Assembly: GCA_020851565.1 (NCBI GenBank)
Contig: JADZCN010000046.1
Coordinates: forward strand, 23,924 to 87,923
DNA length: 64,000 nt
From: Acidobacteriota bacterium
GTDB lineage: Bacteria; Acidobacteriota; Vicinamibacteria; Vicinamibacterales; UBA2999
Direction: 5' to 3'
The notes under the pieces are model-generated. The model was not told the DNA's origin. It saw only the letters and a program-made list of their open reading frames with translations, and made no database searches. Of the stretch, positions 51,974 to 60,586 are shown one piece after another. The translations under genes and the position numbers were made by a program. Numbering within the stretch: position 1 is the stretch's first letter; each line of letters opens with the position of its first letter.

Positions 51974-53014
51974 GTGCATCCAGACCTCGAAGAAACCATC
52001 GCCTTCCACGAAGCCATCATCGCGGAAGGCGCCAAGGCTCTCGTCGGCTACGACCTGCCCAAGGTCCTCGCGAACGTCGTCCTGCTGTCGGAGATCCCGA
52101 CCACCTACGACAAGAAGGAGCAGCGCCAGGTGAACTCGGGCAACCTGCTGCTGCGGGGCGTGCCCGGCGTGGGCAAGACGTTCTTCGGGGTGATTCTCGC
52201 GGCCATCAGCAACGCGAAGTTCGCGCGCATCCAGGGCCGCGCCGACATGCAGCCCACGGAAGTCGTCGGGTTCCAGATGATCAATCCCGCCACGGGCGAG
52301 CTCATCACCGAGTTCGGGCCGCTGGCCGAGGCCGAGGTCATCCTGCTGGACGAGATCAACCGCATCCCGCTCAAGTCGCAGAGCGCGTTCCTCGAGGGGC
52401 TGCAGGACCGCACCGTCACCGTCGGCAAGACCACCTACGAGCTGCCGCAGTTCAACTTCGCCATCGCCACGATGAACCCGGTGGAGCTGGGGCAGGGCAC
52501 GTTCCCGCTGTCCGAGGCGGCGACCGATCGCTTCGCGATGATGGTGAACATCGGTTACCTGCCCGCGGAAGAAGAGCGGAAGCTGGTGAACTTCGACTTC
52601 AAGCACATCCGCCTGAACCCGCTGATGTCGAAGGAGCGCATCATCCAGCTCCGCGCCGCCATCACCGAGCACGTCTTCCTGCACGAGCGGCTCGGCGACT
52701 ACATCCAGCGGCTGGTGGCCGCGACGCGTCCCTACAACCCCGACACCGACTGGCACACGCACTCGCCCTCGGACCTGGTGGAGACGGGCGTGGATCTCGG
52801 CGCCTCGCCGCGCGCCATCATCTGCTGGGGCCGGCTGGCCAAGGTGTACGCGCTGCTGGTGCGCCGGCGCGACGAGGTCTACCCGGAGGACATCCAGGAT
52901 CTGGCGCAGTACGTCCTGGGCCACCGCATCTGGCTGGGCCCGCACGCCGCCAGCCACGGGCTGACGACCGACGCGGTGGTGAAGGACGTGATCGAGAAGG
53001 TGGCGATCCCGTAG
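51974..53014 (+). CDS. moxR: MoxR family AAA+ ATPase
   Basis: 346 residues. Walker A LLLRGVPGVGKTFFGVILAA, Walker B AEVILLDEINRIPLKSQSAF, sensor 1 FAIATMNPVELGQGTFPLSE. GTG 51974 (MHPDLEETIAFHEAII) is chosen from the start-proximal -10 box; in-frame ATGs at 51908 and 51920 would add residues unlike MoxR proteins. MoxR ATPases act as chaperones with VWA partners, encoded downstream. The stop overlaps the DUF58 start by 1 nt (TAGTG). Confidence 0.9.
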   Translation: MHPDLEETIAFHEAIIAEGAKALVGYDLPKVLANVVLLSEIPTTYDKKEQRQVNSGNLLLRGVPGVGKTFFGVILAAISNAKFARIQGRADMQPTEVVGFQMINPATGELITEFGPLAEAEVILLDEINRIPLKSQSAFLEGLQDRTVTVGKTTYELPQFNFAIATMNPVELGQGTFPLSEAATDRFAMMVNIGYLPAEEERKLVNFDFKHIRLNPLMSKERIIQLRAAITEHVFLHERLGDYIQRLVAATRPYNPDTDWHTHSPSDLVETGVDLGASPRAIICWGRLAKVYALLVRRRDEVYPEDIQDLAQYVLGHRIWLGPHAASHGLTTDAVVKDVIEKVAIP

Positions 53015-53937
53015 TGCGGACGCGCGAGCAGGAAGTCGAGCCGCTCATCAACCTCTCGGAGGTCACCGAGGTGGAACTGCTCAGCCTCAAGCGGATGCGC
53101 GAGTTCACGCCCGGGGAGCACGCGAGCCTGTTCCACGGCACGGGCTTCGACTTCGTGGGCCTCCGCGACTGGCAGGCGGGCGACCGCTTCGAGACCATCG
53201 ACTGGGCGCAGTCCTCGCTCACCAACTTCAGCCCGATGGTCGTCCGCGAGTTCGAGCAGCCGACCACGTCGGGCGTGATCATCGTGGCCGACGGATCGGC
53301 CTCCACGCGGTGCGGGCTGGACGGCGTGCCGATCGCCGTCACCATCGCACGCGCCATCGCCACCATCGGGATGTCGGCGGTGTTCTTCCAGGACTCCATC
53401 GGCCTCATCACCTTCGACGCGGGCACCAACCAGATGGGCGCCGTGCGGCCGCGCATCGGCAAGGGCCAGGTCATCCACTGCCTCGAAGCCTACCAGCGTG
53501 GCCGCGGGCTGCAGGACATGCGCAGGACCCCAAGCCTCAGCGCCACGCTGATCGGCTTCTCACGCAAGACGTCCCTGGTGCCGGTGGTTTCCGACTTCCT
53601 GTTCGACAATCCCGACACGGTGCTGAACGAGCTGGCGCTGGCCAACAACGTGCACGACGTCTTCGTCGTGCTGGCCGACGCGGCCTATGCGTTCGAGCTG
53701 CCGCACGTGACCGCCGGCTGGGTGGAGGCCTTCGACGTGGAGTCGGGCCGCACGCGCCTGCTCTCGCGCCGCGAGGCCCGCGGGTTGAAGGCCCGCGTCA
53801 CGGCCTGGCAGGACGATGTGGCGCGCAAGGCGCGCGCGCACGGCCTGGACGTCCTGCGGCTGGGCACCGACCAGACGAAGTTCGACATCGCGCTGCTGGA
53901 GTGGGTGCAGGAGAGGCGGTTGAGGAAGAAGAGGTGA
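53014..53937 (+). CDS. DUF58 domain protein (MxaS-like)
   Basis: 307 residues from GTG 53014. The DUF58 signature is FHGTGFDFVGLRDWQAGDRF then ETIDWAQSSLTNFSPMVVRE, with a degenerate VWA-like strand GVIIVADGSASTRCG. Second gene of the MoxR operon, a position held by DUF58 proteins in most MoxR clusters and by MxaS in methanol-dehydrogenase clusters. It has no membrane segment. Confidence 0.88.
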   Translation: MRTREQEVEPLINLSEVTEVELLSLKRMREFTPGEHASLFHGTGFDFVGLRDWQAGDRFETIDWAQSSLTNFSPMVVREFEQPTTSGVIIVADGSASTRCGLDGVPIAVTIARAIATIGMSAVFFQDSIGLITFDAGTNQMGAVRPRIGKGQVIHCLEAYQRGRGLQDMRRTPSLSATLIGFSRKTSLVPVVSDFLFDNPDTVLNELALANNVHDVFVVLADAAYAFELPHVTAGWVEAFDVESGRTRLLSRREARGLKARVTAWQDDVARKARAHGLDVLRLGTDQTKFDIALLEWVQERRLRKKR

Positions 53938-54061
53938 GGCGTGCCCATTGATGATTGCCGATTGACGGTGGGGCGATTCATTGGGTGATTGGCGATTGCG
54001 CCATTGGGCATTCGTTGATTGGGTGATTGGGTGATTGGGTAATTGAGTGATTGGGCGACCT
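53938..54061. repeat. GATTGGGTGATTGG-type repeat (family F)
   Basis: GATTG and CATTG words spaced by 3-5 nt are iterated about 14 times between the DUF58 and BatD-like genes. The same motif recurs at 60380-60480. Confidence 0.85.
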
Positions 54062-55213
54062 ATGAGTGGTGAGCTGCGCGGTGGTCTCTCGGTGAAACGG
54101 TGGTTGGCGGCGCTTGGGCTGGTGGCAGTGGCGGCGTCGACGCTATCGGCACAGGCGCCGGGGGATGTCGTGGATGTCGAGGTCGAGCCCATCACGTGCT
54201 GGTGGCGCAGCTCCACGTCCGCGGTCCGCTCCGGTGAGCCCTTCACGCTGACGCTCACCTGCCAGGTGGTGGAGGCGGAGAGCACGAAGGTCGTTCCCGA
54301 CCAGTCGAAGCTCGATCCGGCCGTCGTGCAGCTGGAGCCGTTCGAGGTGATCGGCGGCGCGAAGGCGCCCGACATGCGCGTGCCCGGCAAGCGCTTCTTC
54401 CAGTACGACTACCGGCTGCGCCTCATCAACGAGGGCGCGTTCGGCGCCGACGTGGACGTGCCGCAGCTGCAGATCAGCTACCGCATCGAGAGCCAGGTGG
54501 CGCGCGGCGAGGCGGTGCAGGGCCGCGACCTGAACTACAACCTGCTCCCCATCTCCATCCGCCTCGTCTCCATCGTCCCCGAGGACACGATGGACATCCG
54601 CGAGGCGCCCGCCGCCGCCTTCCAGGCCGTCGAGGCACGCGAGGCGCGCGCGGACATGCTGCGCCTGGTCGGCACCATCCTGTTCGGCCTTGCGGGCATC
54701 GTGCTCCTGGTGATGCTGGTGAGCCTCTTCCGCAGGCGCCGGGTGAAGTCGACGGCCGACTCGTGGCAGGTCTCGCTCGGCTCGGTGGCCAGCGCCGTCC
54801 AGAAGGAGCTGGCGGAGGTGCGCCAGCAGAGCCGGGGGGGCTGGGACGACTCGCTGGTGGGCCGCGCCCTCGCCGCGGCCAGGCTGGCGGCCACCATGGC
54901 CAGCGGCCGCCAGGTGGGCCAGATCCGCGCGACGGCCTCGTCCGAGCCGCTCGAGGGCCAGCTGCTCATCCGCGGCCTGCTCGGGCGGGGCGGGGCCCTG
55001 GTCTCCGGATCCATCACGCCGCAGAACATGCCGGACGCCAACGTGGCCAGCGCGCTCACGACCTTCGCGCGCGCCCGCTACGGGCGCGGCGGCGCCCTCG
55101 ACAGCAGTGCCCTGGACGAGGCGCTCGACACGGCAACGTCAACGGCGAAGCAGGCCGCATCGGCACATTCGTGGCTGTCCGACCTCCTGAAGCGGAAGAA
55201 GGCGCGTGGCTGA
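54062..55213 (+). CDS. BatD/MxaA-like exported membrane protein
   Basis: 383 residues. Signal peptide (LAALGLVAVAASTLSAQ), a beta-rich periplasmic domain (WRSSTSAVRSGEPFTLTLTC, YDYRLRLINEGAFGADVDVP), one membrane helix (LVGTILFGLAGIVLLVMLVS), and a charged cytoplasmic part. This is the layout of BatD or MxaA in MoxR operons. Overlaps the next gene by 8 nt. Confidence 0.8.
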   Translation: MSGELRGGLSVKRWLAALGLVAVAASTLSAQAPGDVVDVEVEPITCWWRSSTSAVRSGEPFTLTLTCQVVEAESTKVVPDQSKLDPAVVQLEPFEVIGGAKAPDMRVPGKRFFQYDYRLRLINEGAFGADVDVPQLQISYRIESQVARGEAVQGRDLNYNLLPISIRLVSIVPEDTMDIREAPAAAFQAVEAREARADMLRLVGTILFGLAGIVLLVMLVSLFRRRRVKSTADSWQVSLGSVASAVQKELAEVRQQSRGGWDDSLVGRALAAARLAATMASGRQVGQIRATASSEPLEGQLLIRGLLGRGGALVSGSITPQNMPDANVASALTTFARARYGRGGALDSSALDEALDTATSTAKQAASAHSWLSDLLKRKKARG

Positions 55214-56312
55214 ACGCATCCGGGCCGTCGTGTCGCTCGTGGAGGCCACCTGGGCCGACTGGCAGTCGATCCGCCTGGCGGATCTGCTGTACGCCCAGGG
55301 CGCGACGGCCCGCATGGCGGTGGTGATCCTCGTCGGTCTGGGCATTGGCGTGTTCCTGCTGCGCGCGCTGTCGCGCGCGTCGGCCAGCCGCGGCCGCGTC
55401 GCGCTGCCCGCGCTGGTCGCCTTCCGGTCCCCGAACCGCGCGTCGCTCGTGCGCCACGGCGCGCTGCTCGTGGCGCTGGCCGGCCTGCCCTTCTTCATCC
55501 TCGCGCTCGCCGATCCACGCACGGCCATCACGCGCCAGGAGGTGACCTACCCGGGGCGGCGGATCAGCCTGATGATCGACGCCTCGTCCAGCATGCTCAC
55601 GGCGCTGCCGGCGAACCGCTTCGCCGAGGGCGCGCCGAACAACGCCGCCTTCTTCACCACCGTCGGCGCCGCGCGGTTCTTCATCGAGCAGCGCATGAAG
55701 GGGCCCTACCGGGACCTCATGGCCCTCATCGAGTTCGGCGACGATGCGTACGTGATCACGCCGTTCACGACCGACTACGAGAACATCCTGCTGAGCACGG
55801 CGCTCATCGGCGACTGGCAGGAGTTCATGTCGTTCCCCGACCAGGGCACCGTCATCGCCCGCGCCGTCGAGCAGAGCGTGGCGATGTTCGAGACGTTCAA
55901 GTACCTCGATGCCGCCGGGAACCTGATGGTCCTCTTCACCGACGGCGCCGACGCCGAGGTGCTGGAGAGCGGCAAGACGGCGATGGACGTGGTCGAGGAC
56001 GCACGACGCGCGAAGATCCCCATCTACTTCATCAAGGTCGGCCGGGAAGTGCCGGGGCGCGTGCAGATCGGCGACGACATCTGGCGGACGGCGGTGCAGC
56101 GCACGGGCGGGCACTTCTACCCCGGCGCAGACGAGGCGCAGATCCTGAAGGCGATTTCGGACATCGACCGCGCCGCGGCCGGGAAGATCGAGCTCAAGCA
56201 GTACAGCACGGAGCGGCCACGCTTCTCGCCGTTTGCGATGATCGCGGCGGCGCTGTGGTCGCTGGCGCTGCTGCTCAGGATGACGGTGCCGGGGTTCAGG
56301 ACCTTTCCGTGA
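55206..56312 (+). CDS. VWA domain membrane protein (BatA/MxaC-like)
   Basis: 368 residues from GTG 55206. Two N-terminal membrane segments (VVILVGLGIGVFLLRAL, GALLVALAGLPFFILALADP), then a VWA domain with the MIDAS start ISLMIDASSSMLTALP and LMVLFTDGADAEVL, and a C-terminal membrane segment (MIAAALWSLALLLRMTV). Likely works with MoxR in assembly of an envelope complex. Fourth in the operon, the place of MxaC in mxa clusters. Confidence 0.87.
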   Translation: MAERIRAVVSLVEATWADWQSIRLADLLYAQGATARMAVVILVGLGIGVFLLRALSRASASRGRVALPALVAFRSPNRASLVRHGALLVALAGLPFFILALADPRTAITRQEVTYPGRRISLMIDASSSMLTALPANRFAEGAPNNAAFFTTVGAARFFIEQRMKGPYRDLMALIEFGDDAYVITPFTTDYENILLSTALIGDWQEFMSFPDQGTVIARAVEQSVAMFETFKYLDAAGNLMVLFTDGADAEVLESGKTAMDVVEDARRAKIPIYFIKVGREVPGRVQIGDDIWRTAVQRTGGHFYPGADEAQILKAISDIDRAAAGKIELKQYSTERPRFSPFAMIAAALWSLALLLRMTVPGFRTFP

Positions 56313-56484
56313 GGTGACGGGAGGGGGATCGCGAGCGGGAGAGAACGGGCGGCGGGAGGGAATTGCGACGGGAGAGCGGACTGCGACGGGAGATCCCGAC
56401 GGCTGGTGACACTCCCGACGGAGTGTCCCTCCCGAAGGTGATCCCCTCCCGACGTGGTTCACCCCCTCCCGACAGCGAAGGAGC
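56313..56484. repeat. CGACGGGAG/CTCCCGACG paired repeats (family I)
   Basis: CGGGAG-containing units (GACGGGAGAGCGGACTGCGA, about 56315-56400) follow the VWA stop, and CTCCCGACG-containing units (about 56410-56475) precede the next start. The arms are complementary. Sits inside an operon. Confidence 0.85.
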
Positions 56485-56486
56485 AG

Positions 56487-57140
56487 ATGATGCGAGCGAC
56501 GATCGGATTTCTGGTGGTGGCGGCCGTCCTGGCCGGGTCGGGGCTGCTGGCGTGGCGCGGCAGTGAGCTCGAGCGGCGGGTGGCCGCGGCCGAGCGGGAT
56601 CTCGTGACGCTGCGCTACCAGGAAGCCGGCGCGCGCGCCGTGGAACCGCCGCCGGCGTGGTCGTCGTGGCTGCCGGGCGCGGGCAAGACCGTCGAGGACG
56701 CGCGGGCGCTCAGCGCCACCTCCAAGTACTGGGAGGGCGACTACGACGCCGTGGCCGCGGACCCGAACGCGAAGCTGCTGGCCGCCAATGCCGCCTATCG
56801 TGCCGTCCGGCGCGACGGAGGGAACTGGCAGGCGGTGGTCGGCCGGCTGGACGGCGTGGTGAAGACCTACGCCGACGTGCTGCGCGAGAACCCGGACAGC
56901 GCCGAGGCCGCGTTCAACTTCGAGTACGCCACGCGCCTCCGGGCGGCCATCGCCGCGCGCCGGCGCGACGTCGCGCCGGTGGACTACAGCGCCAGCGGCA
57001 ACACCATCCACGGCGGCATCGGCGAGGTGCCGGTGGACGCCGAGTCCAAGCAGTTCAAGATGATCGTCCCGATGCGACCCGACGAGCGGCAGGAAGCCGA
57101 GAAGGCGGGCAAGGGCGGGACGCGTATCCGCAAGGGATAG
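56487..57140 (+). CDS. Single-TM periplasmic protein, MxaK-like by position
   Basis: 217 residues. N-terminal anchor ATIGFLVVAAVLAGSGLLAW, then helices with one TPR-like stretch (YADVLRENPDSAEAAFNFEY). A disordered, charged C-terminus (DERQEAEKAGKGGTRIRKG) follows. No named domain is certain. Its place between two VWA genes in a MoxR operon is that of MxaK. AAGGAG is 5 nt before ATG 56487. Homology to MxaK is not proven here. Confidence 0.7.
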   Translation: MMRATIGFLVVAAVLAGSGLLAWRGSELERRVAAAERDLVTLRYQEAGARAVEPPPAWSSWLPGAGKTVEDARALSATSKYWEGDYDAVAADPNAKLLAANAAYRAVRRDGGNWQAVVGRLDGVVKTYADVLRENPDSAEAAFNFEYATRLRAAIAARRRDVAPVDYSASGNTIHGGIGEVPVDAESKQFKMIVPMRPDERQEAEKAGKGGTRIRKG

Positions 57141-57146
57141 CAGCTC

Positions 57147-58271
57147 GTGGTGCCCGAGGTCACGTTCGGCGAGCCGCAGTATCTCCCGCTCCTGGTCATT
57201 CCCGGCGTGCTGCTGCTCCTGTGGCTGCGCCAGGCGTGGCAGCGCCGCGGGGACGTGGCAGCGCTCCGGCGCCGGCGCACGCTGCCGGTGCGCGAGCGGA
57301 TCCCCTTCTTCGGGGACCTGCTCGCCTGGCTGTGCCTGCTCGCCGCGCTCACCCTCACGCTCGTCGCCCTTGCACGCCCGCAGACCGCCGCCGCCATCAT
57401 CCGCACGGCCGGCGTCGACTTCGTCGTGCTGCAGGACGGCTCGGCCTCGATGCACGTGGCCGACGCGGGGGCCCCGACGGGCGCCTCGGCGGGCGGCGGC
57501 GAGGTGCGACGCGGACAGGGCGCGAACCGCTGGCGGCGCTCCATGCGCTTCCTCCGCATGCTCGGCGAGTCGCTGCGCTGGGAGGACGACCGCGTGGCCC
57601 TGGCGCTCTTCGCGCACATCGCCACGCCGCAGGTGCGCCTGACGAAGGACCCGAACACGTACTTCTTCTTCCTCGATCACCTGGACGAGGGCTCCCCCTT
57701 CCGCCTCGAGGACGATGCCTCCTGGGACACGAACATCGAGCGGGGCATCTACTGGGGACTGCGGCTCTTCGAGAAGGACGAGGAACTGCAGGGCAAGTCG
57801 GCCAACGCGAAGGCGTTCATCCTCATCTCCGACGGCCAGGCGTGGAGCGGCGAGGTGGCCAAATCCATGCAGCTCGCCCAGGCCGCGGGCATCCCGGTGC
57901 ACGTCGTCGGCGTCGGCACGACGGCCGGCGGCATCATCCCCGACCCCAAGCGCGACGCCACGCAGGCGGCCATCCGCTCGGTGCTGGACCGCTCGTCGCT
58001 CGCCGCCATCGCCACGGCCGGCGGAGGCCGCTACTTCGAGATGGATCGCGAGACGGACCGTGAAATCGCCAACACCATCATCGACCTGACGCGCCGTCGC
58101 GCCGGTGGCCGGGGCGTGCAGGAGACGGCGGAGGACCGCTACCGCGAGGTCCTGATGGCCGCCGCCGTCATGGTGGTGCTGGGCGTCCTCTTCCTCCGCG
58201 ACCAGGCGGCGCTGGCCCTGCAGGTCACCGCCGGCCTCGGCGTCCTCCTGTTCGTCTCGCGCCTGTTCTGA
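57147..58271 (+). CDS. VWA domain membrane protein (BatB/MxaL-like)
   Basis: 374 residues from GTG 57147 (57150 also GTG). N-terminal membrane segments (YLPLLVIPGVLLLLWLRQAW, LLAWLCLLAALTLTLVALA), a VWA domain with MIDAS VDFVVLQDGSASMHVAD and AKAFILISDGQAWSGEVA, and a C-terminal pair of membrane helices (VLMAAAVMVVLGVLFL, LALQVTAGLGVLLFV). A Gly/Ala-rich insertion follows the MIDAS. Last gene of the MoxR operon. Confidence 0.87.
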   Translation: MVPEVTFGEPQYLPLLVIPGVLLLLWLRQAWQRRGDVAALRRRRTLPVRERIPFFGDLLAWLCLLAALTLTLVALARPQTAAAIIRTAGVDFVVLQDGSASMHVADAGAPTGASAGGGEVRRGQGANRWRRSMRFLRMLGESLRWEDDRVALALFAHIATPQVRLTKDPNTYFFFLDHLDEGSPFRLEDDASWDTNIERGIYWGLRLFEKDEELQGKSANAKAFILISDGQAWSGEVAKSMQLAQAAGIPVHVVGVGTTAGGIIPDPKRDATQAAIRSVLDRSSLAAIATAGGGRYFEMDRETDREIANTIIDLTRRRAGGRGVQETAEDRYREVLMAAAVMVVLGVLFLRDQAALALQVTAGLGVLLFVSRLF

Positions 58272-58316
58272 CCCCGGCCGGAGACATCCCGTTACACGGT
58301 GTTCCGGCTCGGGCAT

Positions 58317-58322
58317 TACAAT
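58317..58322 (+). promoter_or_regulatory. -10-like TACAAT
   Basis: TACAAT 18 nt before ATG 58341; GGAGG lies between, so this gene has a short leader with a ribosome site. Confidence 0.45.
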
Positions 58323-58340
58323 CCGTGGTCCGGAGGATAC

Positions 58341-59531
58341 ATGGGCAAGCACGTGTCGCGACGCGGATTCATGGGTGGGATGGCAGCGGCGGTGGGGTAT
58401 CTGAGCACGCGGCCCAGCGCCGAGCTGTGGGCCCAGGGTGGCCCGGCAGCCGTCGCGGCCCAGCGCGCCCGCGGGCGGATGACGCCCGAGCAGTACGACC
58501 GGATGGCGAAGCTCGCCAACAACGAGAACAACTTCGGGCCGCCCGACTCGGTGATGAAGGCCATGAACGCGGCCTGGAAGTACGTCGGCCGCTACGGCTA
58601 CCCGGACGGCGACATCGTCCAGGTGATTGCGGACCACCACGGCGTGAAGCCCGAGAACATCCTGCTCGGCGCCGGCTCGGGGGAAATCCTCGACGTCGTC
58701 GGCACCACGTACCTGCTCGGCGGCAAGAAGGCCATCGGCTGCGATCCGTCCTACGGGTCGGTGTACCAGCACGCCACGGCCATCAAGGCCGACTCGATCC
58801 GCGTGCCGCTCAAGGCCGACCACAACCTCGACACCAGCAAGATGATCGAGCTGGCCAACCAGCGCGCCAGCGAGATTGGCTTCTACTACCTCTGCAACCC
58901 GAACAACCCCACCGGGCTGATCGTGCCGAAGCAGGAGGTGAAGGCCATCGTCGAGAACCTGCCGAAGGGCATGCCCATCCTCATCGACGAGGCGTACCAC
59001 CACTTCGTAAACACGGCAGACTACGAGACCGCCATCCCCTACGTGCTCGAGGGAAGGCCCGTCATCGTGGCGCGCACGTTCTCGAAGATCGCGGGCCTGG
59101 CGGCGATGCGGCTGGGCTACGCGGTGGCGCCGCGCGAGATCATCCAGCAGATGCGCCCCTTCGCGATGAACAGCATCAACGTGCTGGTGAAGCACGGCGG
59201 CGTGGCGTCGATCAAGGACGCGGCCGCGCAGGCCGACGTGAAGAACAAGATCATCACCCAGCGGACGAAGACCACCAACGAGCTGAAGGCGTACGGCTAC
59301 GACGTCATCCCGTCGGAGACGAACTTCTTCATGGTGCACCTGGGCCGCCAGGTGCAGCCGGTGATCGAAGAGTTCCGCCAGCGCGAAGTGCTGGTGGGCC
59401 GCCCGTTCCCGCCGATGCTGGAGCACCTGCGCGTCTCGATCGGCACGCCGGAGGAGATGGACCGCTTCATGGTCGCGTTCAAGCAGATCTTCCCGGCGAA
59501 GACGCGGCAGACCAACGTCGCGGGGCAGTAG
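58341..59531 (+). CDS. Tat-exported PLP-dependent aminotransferase (histidinol-phosphate aminotransferase-like)
   Basis: 396 residues. N-terminal twin-arginine signal: SRRGFMGGMAAAVGYLSTRP. The catalytic domain is a class I/II aminotransferase: LANNENNFGPPDSVMKAMN, LGAGSGEILDVVGTTYLLGG, YLCNPNNPTGLIVPKQEV, DEAYHHFV, and the PLP lysine in VARTFSKIAGLAAMRLGYAV. The fold is HisC-like, but an exported location argues against histidine biosynthesis. Tat export fits folding with its cofactor first. GGAGG precedes ATG 58341. Substrate unknown. Confidence 0.85.
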   Translation: MGKHVSRRGFMGGMAAAVGYLSTRPSAELWAQGGPAAVAAQRARGRMTPEQYDRMAKLANNENNFGPPDSVMKAMNAAWKYVGRYGYPDGDIVQVIADHHGVKPENILLGAGSGEILDVVGTTYLLGGKKAIGCDPSYGSVYQHATAIKADSIRVPLKADHNLDTSKMIELANQRASEIGFYYLCNPNNPTGLIVPKQEVKAIVENLPKGMPILIDEAYHHFVNTADYETAIPYVLEGRPVIVARTFSKIAGLAAMRLGYAVAPREIIQQMRPFAMNSINVLVKHGGVASIKDAAAQADVKNKIITQRTKTTNELKAYGYDVIPSETNFFMVHLGRQVQPVIEEFRQREVLVGRPFPPMLEHLRVSIGTPEEMDRFMVAFKQIFPAKTRQTNVAGQ

Positions 59532-59580
59532 GGCCTGGCGGTAGGGCCTGCGTAGGCATGCGGTGAGAGGCTTGATGGAT

Positions 59581-59612
59581 GGGCCGGGGCGCTTCAACGC
59601 TCCGGCCCTTCG
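59581..59612 (+). terminator. Terminator-like hairpin
   Basis: GGGCCGGGGCG, loop CTTCAA, CGCTCCGGCCC then TTCGCTT. GC-rich stem with a weak T tail, about 50 nt after the aminotransferase stop. Confidence 0.6.
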
Positions 59613-59636
59613 CTTGTACACGCAAGGCCTCTCCCG

Positions 59637-59746
59637 GCAACGCGAAGCGCCCCAAGACCGCAAGACCTCAAGACCTCAAGACCCCAAGACCTCAAGACCT
59701 CAAGACCTCAGGTCCCACGCCCCACGCCCCAAGCCCCAAGCCCCTT
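59637..59746. repeat. CAAGACC/CAAGCCCC-type repeat (family C), pre-start
   Basis: CAAGACCTCAAGACCCC units become CCCCACGCCCC and CCCCAAGCCCC, ending just before the promoter of the DUF1684 gene. Confidence 0.9.
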
Positions 59747-59748
59747 GG

Positions 59749-59754
59749 TATATT
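59749..59754 (+). promoter_or_regulatory. -10 box TATATT, leaderless spacing
   Basis: TATATT ends 8 nt before GTG 59763. Confidence 0.55.
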
Positions 59755-59762
59755 GGATCCCT

Positions 59763-60374
59763 GTGACACGTCCCGCCCTGGCATCGATCCTCGTGGCCAC
59801 GGCCCTGCTTGCAGCCTGCACGCCGGGCCCCGGCGTCGAGGACTACACGACGACCGTCACCGAAGGCCGTGCGATGAAGGACGAGAGCTTCCGATCGTCG
59901 GCCGACTCGCCGATCCCGCCGGACAAGAAGGACATCCTGCTGCCGCTCGCCTACTATCCCGTGGACGAGAACTACGCGGTGCCGGCCGAGCTGGAGCTGT
60001 CGCGCGACCGTTCGCGCCTGCAGATTCCCACCTCGACCGGCAAGCTCCGCGATTACGAGCGCATCGGCACGCTGCGTTTCAGCCTGAAAGGCCAGCCGCT
60101 GCAACTGACCGCGTTCAGCGAGGTGGGCCAGCCGATGTCGCGCCTGTTCGTCCCGTTCGCCGACACGACCAGCGGCACCGAGAGCTACTCCGCCGGTCGC
60201 TACATGGAGCTCGATCCGACGGCCACCGGCATCTACGTCGTGGACTTCAATGGGGCATACCACCCGTTCTGCTACTACAACGCCGAGTACGACTGCCCCT
60301 TCCCGCCGGCCGAGAACCGGCTGAAGGTGCCCATCCGCGCCGGGGAGCGGCTGCCCGAGGACGCCGGGCGGTGA
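59763..60374 (+). CDS. DUF1684 family lipoprotein
   Basis: 203 residues from GTG 59763. Signal PALASILVATALLAACTPGP with lipobox AAC. DUF1684 marks: IPPDKKDILLPLAYYPVDEN, RIGTLRFSLKGQPLQLTAF, FVPFADTTSGTESYSAGRY, VDFNGAYHPFCYYNAEYDCP and FPPAENRLKVPIRAGER. The family is widespread and uncharacterised. Confidence 0.88.
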   Translation: MTRPALASILVATALLAACTPGPGVEDYTTTVTEGRAMKDESFRSSADSPIPPDKKDILLPLAYYPVDENYAVPAELELSRDRSRLQIPTSTGKLRDYERIGTLRFSLKGQPLQLTAFSEVGQPMSRLFVPFADTTSGTESYSAGRYMELDPTATGIYVVDFNGAYHPFCYYNAEYDCPFPPAENRLKVPIRAGERLPEDAGR

Positions 60375-60585
60375 GGGGCGGTGTCCATTGACGATTGGTG
60401 ATTGACGATTGACGATTCATTGGGCGATTGAGGATTGGCACATTGGGCATTCGTTGGTGATTGGAGGACTGGGCGATTGACGATTCGGCTCGTTCCGGTT
60501 CCCGACGCAGTTCCCTCCCGCCGCTCTTCCCTCCCGGCGTGGGTCGCTCCCGTCGTTTTTCGTTCCCGGCGCAGTCCCCTCCCGA
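60375..60585. repeat. GATTG-type (family F) then CTCCCG-type (family I) repeats
   Basis: CATTGACGATTGGTGATTG-type words (about 60385-60490) follow the DUF1684 stop. CCCTCCCGCCGC/CCCTCCCGGCG units (about 60498-60585) precede the HAD gene start. Confidence 0.85.
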
Positions 60586-60586
60586 C

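Noticed and set aside
55056..59663. Antisense open frame of about 1500 codons on the minus strand
   Set aside because: It is a GC-bias shadow of the plus-strand MoxR operon and aminotransferase genes; it has His/Arg-rich low-complexity composition and crosses repeat spacers.
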